64,000 bases of DNA from an uncultured Dehalococcoidia bacterium (GTDB taxonomy: Bacteria > Chloroflexota > Dehalococcoidia > Lucifugimonadales > CATQGZ01), in NCBI GenBank assembly GCA_958295685.1, contig OY282365.1:310001-374000 (forward strand), read 5' to 3'. A program made the translations under genes and the position numbers. Position 1 is the stretch's first letter, and each line of letters opens with the position of its first letter. This document shows, piece after piece, positions 51,406 through 58,029 of the stretch. Under the pieces are notes generated by a model. That model was not told the origin of the DNA. It saw nothing but the letters and a program-made list of their open reading frames with translations, and ran no database searches.

Positions 51406-51963
51406 TCATCGGTACTGGGTGAGGCTCTTCACCAGGACGGCGGCCGCGCCTCCGAGGACGATTGCGGCGCGTGGGATGTCCTGGTGAATCATCCAGCCGG
51501 CCAGCGCTGCGAGTGCGAAGAACAGCGCGCCCGCGTAGGCCGCGTTCTTCCACAGCCGCAGGAAGATCAGGGTGAAGGGAGCGGCGATCAGCGCTCCCGC
51601 CGGTATCAGTCCGAACGCGGCGCCCATTGCCGTCACCATTCCGGTGCCGCCCTGGAACCTCCGAAAGAGGGGGAAGAAGTGGCCTGCGAGCACCCCGGCG
51701 GTTCCCGTCAGGGCGGCCCACGCCTGCAGGTCGAGCAGGTAGACGGGCAGCGTCACGGCCAGGCCCTTCGCCAGGTCCAGCAGCAGGACGGCGGCCGCGT
51801 ATACCGGGCCCACCTCTCTGAAGACGTTGGCCGCGCCCGGGTTGCCGGTGCCCAGCTCCCGTATCGGCGCTCCCGCCCTGCGGGTGACCACGTCGCCGAT
51901 CGGCACGGAGCCGATCAGGTACGCCCCGACTCCCCACAGAGCGTATACCCAGGGGGCGTCCAT
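51406..51963 (-). CDS. plsY: glycerol-3-phosphate acyltransferase PlsY-like
   Basis: This is a 185-aa integral membrane acyltransferase making lysophosphatidic acid from acyl-phosphate. GSVPIGDVVTR, ELGTGNPGAANVFREVG and RFQGGTGMVTAMGAAFG correspond to PlsY motifs 1-3. Motif 3 is normally GGKGVAT; the Lys is Thr here, which could affect activity. Membrane segments are as expected. Confidence 0.85.
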   Translation of the reverse strand: MDAPWVYALWGVGAYLIGSVPIGDVVTRRAGAPIRELGTGNPGAANVFREVGPVYAAAVLLLDLAKGLAVTLPVYLLDLQAWAALTGTAGVLAGHFFPLFRRFQGGTGMVTAMGAAFGLIPAGALIAAPFTLIFLRLWKNAAYAGALFFALAALAGWMIHQDIPRAAIVLGGAAAVLVKSLTQYR

Positions 51964-52042
51964 TGTTTCCCTCCAGTGTTGCCCAAACGTGGCGCGGAGC
52001 CGAACCCGATCTGCGCGCGGCGGGATTCGGGCCCAGGGCGGC

Positions 52043-52615
52043 TCACGAATCCTCCGGCAGGCCCGGCTCGACGCCGGGTTCGAGCTCTATCCCCAGGGCG
52101 TCCATCACTCTGCCGAGCATGGAGTAGTACCCGATCAGAACTATCAGCTCCACGGCCAGCGCGAGCCCCAGCAGGCGCTCGACGGCCTGGAAGGTGCGGT
52201 CGGTGAGACCGGACCCCGTGACCATCTCCCTGGCTGCCTGAGCGAAGACGGCCTCCCGTCCGGTGAGGCCCGTCGGGCCTCTGCCCACGCGGATCGCCTC
52301 GATCACCTGCGCGCGGACGCCGACCCGCCGCGCGATGGGCTCGTGGTGCGTCCATTCGTACTGGCTGTTCATCTCGCGGGCCGTGCTCAGAATCGCCGTC
52401 TCGCGCGCCGCCGGGTCCAGCGCTGAGCCGAACCGCACGTGCTCCCCCAGCGCGGCCACGGCCTGGGCCGCGTCCGGGCTGTTCAGGACGAGCTTGAAGA
52501 CACGAGGAATCTCGGCCACCGAAGCATCCACGCTTCTGGTGCTGGCGATGCGGTCGTAGACGTGCCTCTTGTCCTCCGGCAGGTCTTCACGGCTCAAATA
52601 CGGCAGTCGCGGCAT
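52043..52615 (-). CDS. carboxymuconolactone decarboxylase family protein
   Basis: This is a 190-aa all-helical protein of the CMD/AhpD-like family. LDPAARETAILSTAREMNSQYEW is the family helix, with HHEPIARRVGVRAQVIEAI following. The AhpD CxxC redox pair is replaced by NSQYEW-HH, so it is not a thiol peroxidase-type AhpD. Related proteins act on lactones or have unknown roles. Confidence 0.87.
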   Translation of the reverse strand: MPRLPYLSREDLPEDKRHVYDRIASTRSVDASVAEIPRVFKLVLNSPDAAQAVAALGEHVRFGSALDPAARETAILSTAREMNSQYEWTHHEPIARRVGVRAQVIEAIRVGRGPTGLTGREAVFAQAAREMVTGSGLTDRTFQAVERLLGLALAVELIVLIGYYSMLGRVMDALGIELEPGVEPGLPEDS

Positions 52616-52646
52616 GATCGATCTCCTTTCCTGTGTGGAGCCGGCC

Positions 52647-53996
52647 TCACGTATTCGCCGCCTTGCGGGCGGCGCGAGACCGGAGAGCTTCGAGACGGCC
52701 GCTGACGCGAACGTCGTACTGGGTGGGCGACAGGAGGGCCTTGTGAGGCGATGGCAGAGAGGCGAACTCCCGGCTGAAGCGCGCGCGTATGGCGGAGAGG
52801 GGCGGGGACGGCACGGTCACCACGCCATCCCGCGCCACCTCCTCCAGGAGCGGCTCGCCGGCGCCGCTGCACGGCTCGTCGGCGAGGGCGACCGTGTCCC
52901 GAACACAGCGTCCGTCCTCGTCTCGAAGCCGATAGACCTGCTTGCGCCCGGGCAGAGACGCCTTGCCCGCGCTCAGCTTGAGCACGGGGGAGCCGTCGTA
53001 CTCGACCAGCTTGTAGACGCACTCCGACCACGGGCTGTCGGCCGACACCCCGACCCTGGTTCCGACGCCGAAGCCGTCCACAGGCGCTCCCGCGCGGACT
53101 ATCGACTCGACCCCGAACTCGTCCAGCCCGCCGCTCGCGAATATATCCACCTCGTGGAGACCCGCATCGTCGAGCAGCCCTCTGGCCGCAGCCGAGAGGC
53201 CGGCCAGGTCGCCGCTGTCCAGGCGTATCGCCCGGAGTGCCCGGCCCGCTTCCCTCATCTCCCTGGCGACGGTCACCGCCGCCCTCACCCCGCCGAGCGT
53301 GTCATAGGTGTCCACCAGAAAGACGCTCGTGTCGGGAAACGAGGCTGCATAGGCGCGGAAAGCCTCAGCCTCGCTCTCGAAGCACGTGACGAACGAATGG
53401 GCCATCGTGCCGAACGTGGGGATGCCGTGCCGGATGCCCGCAGCCACGTTGCTGGTACCCGAGTATCCCACCGCGTAGCTCGCCCTGGCGAGCCGGTCGG
53501 CGGCCTCCGTCCCGTGCGCCCGCCTGGCCGCGAAGTCCACGACCGTCCGGCCTCCGGCCGCGTGGACCACCCTCGACGCCTTGGTCGCCATGACGGTCTG
53601 GAGGTTCAGGCAGTTTATCAGATAGGTCTCCAGCAACTGAGCCTCTATGATCGGAGCGGTGACCTCGAGCGCCGGCTCGTTGGCGAAGAAGATGGACCCC
53701 TCCGGCATCGCCCGCAGGCTCCCCGTAAATCTGAGGCCCTTCAGATAGTCCAGGAAACCGGGGTCGAACCCGCCCAGGCCGCGCAGCGCCTCCAGGTCGT
53801 CCCTCGTCGGTCTGAACTCCCCAACGCGGCGCAGAACGTCCTGAAGCCCGGCGCAGACCCAGTAGGCCCGATTGCGGGGGTGGCTTCTGATGAACAGGCT
53901 GAACGTGGCCTCGCCCGTACGGCCGCTGTGCCAGTATGCCTGGGCCATGGTCAGCTCGTAGAGGTCGACGAAGAGGGCGGGAGAAGGAGCGTCCAC
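52647..53996 (-). CDS. pncB: nicotinate phosphoribosyltransferase
   Basis: This 449-aa enzyme converts nicotinate and PRPP to NaMN for NAD salvage. FVDLYELTMAQAYWHSG at the N-terminus, GTSNVAAGIRHGIPTFGTMAHSF at the catalytic region, and AIRLDSGDL at the PRPP site are signatures. The start is GTG at 53996. It is divergent from the selenoprotein gene. Confidence 0.95.
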   Translation of the reverse strand: MDAPSPALFVDLYELTMAQAYWHSGRTGEATFSLFIRSHPRNRAYWVCAGLQDVLRRVGEFRPTRDDLEALRGLGGFDPGFLDYLKGLRFTGSLRAMPEGSIFFANEPALEVTAPIIEAQLLETYLINCLNLQTVMATKASRVVHAAGGRTVVDFAARRAHGTEAADRLARASYAVGYSGTSNVAAGIRHGIPTFGTMAHSFVTCFESEAEAFRAYAASFPDTSVFLVDTYDTLGGVRAAVTVAREMREAGRALRAIRLDSGDLAGLSAAARGLLDDAGLHEVDIFASGGLDEFGVESIVRAGAPVDGFGVGTRVGVSADSPWSECVYKLVEYDGSPVLKLSAGKASLPGRKQVYRLRDEDGRCVRDTVALADEPCSGAGEPLLEEVARDGVVTVPSPPLSAIRARFSREFASLPSPHKALLSPTQYDVRVSGRLEALRSRAARKAANT

Positions 53997-54139
53997 GCGA
54001 AGGAGACCGGGTCAGACGTATGGTCGATGAGGCCTGCCGCGCGGGCAGAGCCTCTTCTCGGTTGTCACGCTCATCTCCGAATGAGACTACATCACGAAAG
54101 GCCCGCGGGCAACCGGCGCGCCGGAGACCCCCGCTATGG

Positions 54140-54145
54140 TAAACT
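54140..54145 (+). promoter_or_regulatory. extended -10 box for a leaderless selenoprotein transcript
   Basis: TGG plus TAAACT (54140-54145) lies exactly 6 nt before the ATG at 54152. Confidence 0.5.
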
Positions 54146-54151
54146 CAACAC

Positions 54152-55561
54152 ATGCTGAGGATGGCAATGCTCTGGGCAGGGCTGCTCGCTCTCGCAGCCA
54201 CCGCCGCGTGCGGCGAAACGTCGACCGTGGCCGACTCGGAGGCCGAGCGCGCCTCCACCCCGACGGCTGCGCCGCCGCCGGAACCCACCTCCGCCGCACA
54301 GCCGACCCGTGTCCCTCCAACCGCAGCGCCGACCGCCGCCGCGGAGCCGACCGAAACGGCCCCGAGCGTGGACGTCGGGAGCCTCGCGCCCGAATTCCGG
54401 CTGGCGGCCGCCTCCGGGCCCGATCGCTCCCTGGAGTCCTACAGGGGTGACAAGAGCGTCGTGCTCGTCTTCTACCGCGCGTTCTGGTGAACCTACTGCA
54501 AGGCCCAGCTCGTCGAGCTGTCCCGGGTGTACGAGGAGATACAAGACCTGAACGCCGAGGTGCTGGCGATCAGCGTCGACGACCTCAGCGGCGCCGAGAG
54601 TATCGCACAGGGCCAGGACATACCGTTCCCAATACTGTACGACCCCTCGAAAGACGTGCCGAAGGCATACATGGTGTACAACCTCCTGGGAGACGGGCTC
54701 GCCACGCCGTCGACCTTCGTCATCGACAGGGACGGCGTGATCAGGTGGAAGTACGTCGCCCGCTCGATAGGCGACAGACACCCCACCTCCCGGATCCTCG
54801 ATCTGCTGGCCGACCTCAATCCAACCGCGATGGTCCTGCCCACTGCGGCCCCGCCCACACCTACTCCGACGGCAGTCCCGTCCCCGCCCACACCGACGGC
54901 AGCCCCGCCCACGCCCACGGCGGTCCCGCCCACGCCCACACCGACGGCAGCCCCGCCCACGCCCACGGCGGTCCCGCCCACGCCTACACCGACGGCAGTC
55001 CCGCCTGCGCCCACGGCGACGGCAGTCCCGCCCACACCCACGGCGACGGCAGCCCCGCCCACGTCCACACCGACGGCGGCCCCGCCCGAGCCGGTGGTCG
55101 GCCCGAACGTCGGGAGCCTCGCGCCCGGATTCCAGCTGGCCGCCGCCTCCGGGCCCGGCCGGTCGCTGGAGTCCTACAGGGAAGACAAGAGCGTCGTGGT
55201 TGTCTTCTACCGCGCGTTCTGGTGAACCTACTGCCGCAGACAGCTCGGCGAGCTGTCGGAGGTCTACGAGGACATCCAGGCGCTGGATGCGGAGGTGCTG
55301 GCCATCAGCGTCGACGACCTGAACGGCGCGGCGGGAGTCGTCGAGGAACTCGGAATCCCGTTCCCCGTCCTGTACGACCCCTCGGGCGGAGTGCCGAGGT
55401 CGTACGAGGTCTTCGCGCTCATCGAGCCTAGGCTCGCCACGCCCTCGACCTTCGTCGTCGACAGGGACGGCGTGATCAGATGGAAGTACGTCGGCGGGTC
55501 TATAGGCGACCGGCCAGCCGTTTCTCAGATACTCAGACAGCTGTCCGGGCTGGACGGATAA
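54152..55561 (+). CDS. two-domain peroxiredoxin-like selenolipoprotein with two in-frame TGA (Sec) codons
   Basis: This is one continuous 469-residue frame if TGA at 54488-54490 and 55223-55225 are read as Sec (U113, U358). The lipobox Cys is C20 (AATAAC), so the protein is exported and lipid-anchored. Domain 1 (about 75-225) and domain 2 (about 320-469) are AhpC/TSA-like repeats. Each reads FYRAFW-U-TYC, placing Sec where relatives have the WCxYC cysteine. Both TGAs are followed, 21 nt on, by a stem-loop with G first in the apical loop. A Pro/Thr/Ala linker (about 229-313) joins the domains. It probably reduces peroxides or disulfides outside the cell. Standard translation would break it into three pieces. 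Confidence 0.88.
54506..54520 (+). promoter_or_regulatory. SECIS-like hairpin 1
   Basis: CAGCTC and GAGCTG form a 6-bp stem around the loop GTC. There are 21 nt between the TGA at 54488-54490 and the loop G at 54512, within the known bacterial SECIS range. Confidence 0.7.
54840..55092 (+). repeat. tandem GC-rich repeat encoding a Pro/Thr/Ala linker
   Basis: About ten imperfect copies of a 21-24-bp unit around CCCGCCCACGCCCACACCGA encode PPTPTPTA-type residues between the two redox domains. Confidence 0.85.
55239..55257 (+). promoter_or_regulatory. SECIS-like hairpin 2
   Basis: GACAGCTC and GAGCTGTC form an 8-bp stem around the loop GGC. The loop G at 55247 lies 21 nt after the TGA at 55223-55225, the same geometry as hairpin 1. 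Confidence 0.7.
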
Positions 55562-55654
55562 GACGGCAGCCGCCGGCCGTCATTACGGCGGCAGCCCTTC
55601 AGAGACCTCCCGCCGGAGCCGGAGCCTGTCCGGTATCGGGAACCCCGCTCCTCG

Positions 55655-56335
55655 CTACGCGCGCCCTCGGAACCACTTGCGGACGGCGGCAATGATGCGC
55701 TCCCCGTGATTCCAGAGCACGGTCGTGGCAAGGGACGCGGCCAGAATCTTCACCAAGTCGCCCGGCATGTAGATGTACATGCCGTCTACGAACAGCTTCC
55801 CTTCGGAAGGCCAGCCGAAGTTGCCGACCGAAAGCCATATGAGCGCCGGGACATAGAGCAGCAGCCCGCCCAGCGCCGTTGCCCATAGAGAACTCGAACG
55901 GACGAAACCCATCTGACTCAGGAAGCCGGTTACTCCCGCGGCGACCACGAAGCCGATGATGTAGCCGCCGGTGACGCCGGTTATGGCGGCGTTCCAGGCC
56001 TCCACCGGGGTTCGGAAAGCCCACGGGTCGGAGCTGGCGAACATCGGGAGACCCAACGCCCCGAGGGCGATGTAGCCAAGCGCCGCGCCCATACCCCACC
56101 GCCAGCCCATGACGCTGCCGGTCAGCAGCACCCCGAAGGTCTGGAGCGTGATCGGCGTCGGGTTCTCGGGCAGATAGAAGCGGGCCTTCGCGCAGGCGAA
56201 TATCAGAGCGATGAACACGGCGGACGCCAAGACCCGATGCCCCGTGTTCGCGCCCGGAAACAGCGTGTCGAAGAGCGGCCTGTCGACTCGGCCGAGCGCC
56301 CATGGCATCCCATGGGCGGGTGCGTTCGCTTGCAT
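55655..56335 (-). CDS. bioY: biotin transporter BioY
   Basis: This is a 226-aa, six-helix S-component of the biotin ECF transporter. LPENPTPITLQTFGVLLTG is the BioY signature, with GGYIIGFVVAAGVTGFL later. It needs EcfA/EcfT for high-affinity uptake; these genes are not in the window. The ATG at 56335 has AGGAGG 9 nt upstream. Confidence 0.94.
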   Translation of the reverse strand: MQANAPAHGMPWALGRVDRPLFDTLFPGANTGHRVLASAVFIALIFACAKARFYLPENPTPITLQTFGVLLTGSVMGWRWGMGAALGYIALGALGLPMFASSDPWAFRTPVEAWNAAITGVTGGYIIGFVVAAGVTGFLSQMGFVRSSSLWATALGGLLLYVPALIWLSVGNFGWPSEGKLFVDGMYIYMPGDLVKILAASLATTVLWNHGERIIAAVRKWFRGRA

Positions 56336-56377
56336 CTGTGCGGACCTCCTGTGCCTGTTGGCTGAACGGCGGTCGTA

Positions 56378-56407
56378 AGTATCCGAGAACCACACTTGCC
56401 AAGTCAA
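56378..56407 (-). promoter_or_regulatory. promoter of bioY
   Basis: TTGACT (56407-56402) and GATACT (56383-56378) are 18 nt apart, placing the start about 35 nt before the bioY ATG. Confidence 0.6.
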
Positions 56408-56438
56408 GCCAAACGCCGCGGCGCCCGGCCATTCGGAC

Positions 56439-57443
56439 TCAGGGGCGCCCCATGGCTCCGAGGTGGTCCCAGCCTCTCAGCCTGAGGTCCAGGGGAACGC
56501 CGGACGGACCCAGCGCCCTCACACCCTCGCCGCGATCGACCGTCCTGCCGATTACGGTCACGGGCGCGTCCACCACGGCCGCGGCCCGTTCGACGACCTC
56601 CTCGCGGGCCGTGAAGAGCAGCTCGTAGTCCTCTCCGCCCCCCAGTGCCAGATCCAGCCAATCGTCGGGAAAGGTCGACCTGAGAGCCTCGTCCACCGGA
56701 ACGGAGTATGCGTCCAGCTCCGCGCCGACCCCACTGGCGCGGCACAGCTTCTCCAGGTCGGCGACGAGGCCGTCGCTGACGTCGATGGCCGCCGAAACGC
56801 CGGCCTCCGCCAGAGCGCGCCCCTCCGCGACACGGGGACGGGGGTTGAGGTGGGCCTCCTTGAGCCGACCGGCAGCAGCCCCGCACCCCGGCGAGCCGCT
56901 CCTCAGCAGGCGGAGACCGGCTGCCGAGGAGCCGAGCCGCCCAGTGACTGCGACCACCTCGCCAGGCGACGCCCCCGAACGGGTGAGAATCGCCTCCGGG
57001 CGCTCAGCCGAACCCAAGGCCGCCACACCCACGAAGAAAACCGGCGAACCAACCACGTCGCCGCCCACCGCCGCGCAGCCATACCCGCGCGCCGCCTCCG
57101 CCAGGCCCTCGTACATCGCCGTGAGGCCGTCCACCGGCAGGTCGCCTCGTAGACCGAGGGTGACCACCGCGTAGCTCGGACTGCAGCCCATGGCCGCGAT
57201 GTCGCTGAGATTCACGGCGAGCGACTTCCGGCCGAGCGCGGCCCAGCCCATCCATTCCAGGTCGAAGTGAACCCCCTCGACCATCGTGTCCGTGGTGAAG
57301 ACGGTCACGCCCGAGCGCGGCCTCCACGCGGCGGCGTCGTCCCCGATCCCGACGAGCAGCCCCGAATCACAGGACGGCGGGCCGCGGAGCGCGCGCGACA
57401 GAATGTCGATCAGGCCGAACTCACTGACGTCCCGAACCAGCAT
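56439..57443 (-). CDS. thiL: thiamine-monophosphate kinase
   Basis: ThiL (334 aa) phosphorylates TMP to thiamine diphosphate. VSEFGLIDILSRAL and GIGDDAAAW near the N-terminus, FTTDTMVEGVHFDLEWM and AVNLSDIAAMG are the signature blocks; GGGEDYELLF is at the C-terminal end. The ATG at 57443 is chosen because a perfect TATAAT lies 7 nt upstream, which would make longer frames untranscribed. Confidence 0.95.
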   Translation of the reverse strand: MLVRDVSEFGLIDILSRALRGPPSCDSGLLVGIGDDAAAWRPRSGVTVFTTDTMVEGVHFDLEWMGWAALGRKSLAVNLSDIAAMGCSPSYAVVTLGLRGDLPVDGLTAMYEGLAEAARGYGCAAVGGDVVGSPVFFVGVAALGSAERPEAILTRSGASPGEVVAVTGRLGSSAAGLRLLRSGSPGCGAAAGRLKEAHLNPRPRVAEGRALAEAGVSAAIDVSDGLVADLEKLCRASGVGAELDAYSVPVDEALRSTFPDDWLDLALGGGEDYELLFTAREEVVERAAAVVDAPVTVIGRTVDRGEGVRALGPSGVPLDLRLRGWDHLGAMGRP

Positions 57444-57450
57444 GGCCCGC

Positions 57451-57456
57451 ATTATA
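57451..57456 (-). promoter_or_regulatory. -10 box for leaderless thiL
   Basis: A perfect TATAAT (57456-57451) lies 7 nt before the thiL ATG, so the mRNA should begin at or within a base or two of the start codon. Confidence 0.6.
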
Positions 57457-57507
57457 CGACGCTCGTCAGCGCGCGCGGCCCGAACAGGGCAGGGGATTGA
57501 GATTCGT

Positions 57508-57690
57508 GAGGCAACCACGCTTCCCAATCCTCCCAATCCTGCCAATCCTCAAATCCTGAGAATCCTGATTCAGACAATCCCCCGTGACCGACAGTCGCCC
57601 CAACGTGTAGGGAGACTCCTGAATCGACCGCGTCTCCCAATCCTCCCCAATCCTGCCAATCCTCAAATCCTGAGAATCCTGATTCAGACC
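57508..57690 (-). repeat. C-type repeat (TCAGGATT words), two copies
   Basis: Words of AATCCT(G/C) type, ending AATCCTGATTCAGAC, occur at 57508-57580 and 57632-57690. They are the complement of the C module at 24.6-24.9 and 37.9 kb. The second copy abuts the A3 promoter. Confidence 0.7.
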
Positions 57691-57935
57691 TTGACAACCC
57701 CGAACCGCTGTGCTAGAGTTTACCCATGACACAGCCGCCCCTCTCCACAAACCAGCCCGCAGGACTCCTGCATCGCCTGTCGCAAAGTGTCGCATAAGTG
57801 TCGCAAAGTGTCGCATAAGTGTCGCATGAGTGTCGCATGAGTGTCGCATAAGTGTCGCATAGTGTCGGCCAAAATCGGCCCTCTCAGCTACGAAATGCCC
57901 CTAAAATGTGACACTTCGGCAAAAAAATCTCCCGC
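57691..57935 (+). repeat. word-array element, family A, copy A3
   Basis: TTGACA (57691-57696), 17 nt, TAGAGT (57714-57719), 6 nt, ATG (57726). The leader peptide frame is MTQPPLSTNQPAGLLHRLSQ and stops inside the array. About nine GTGTCGCA words spaced 10-11 nt follow. Next comes CAGCTACGAAATG, then the tail TGTGACACTT, which pairs with the words allowing one G-U. No gene is seen between 57444 and 58029. Confidence 0.8.
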
Positions 57936-58029
57936 ACCGGCCTAGGCAGACGTGGACCCGCAGCGTTCGCCGGCCCAGCGGCTTGCCGGAACGGGTAGAA
58001 GAATGAGAAACTGGCCGTCGGAGCAGCCC

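Noticed and set aside
54491..55225. Selenoprotein as a frameshifted or nonsense pseudogene
   Set aside because: Both stops are TGA, both at the same active-site position, both followed by the same hairpin, and the frame is otherwise intact and unfrayed.
57726..57870. CRISPR array
   Set aside because: The repeated word is only 6-8 nt with 2-5 nt between words; no 20-40 nt repeat/spacer structure and no cas genes are present.
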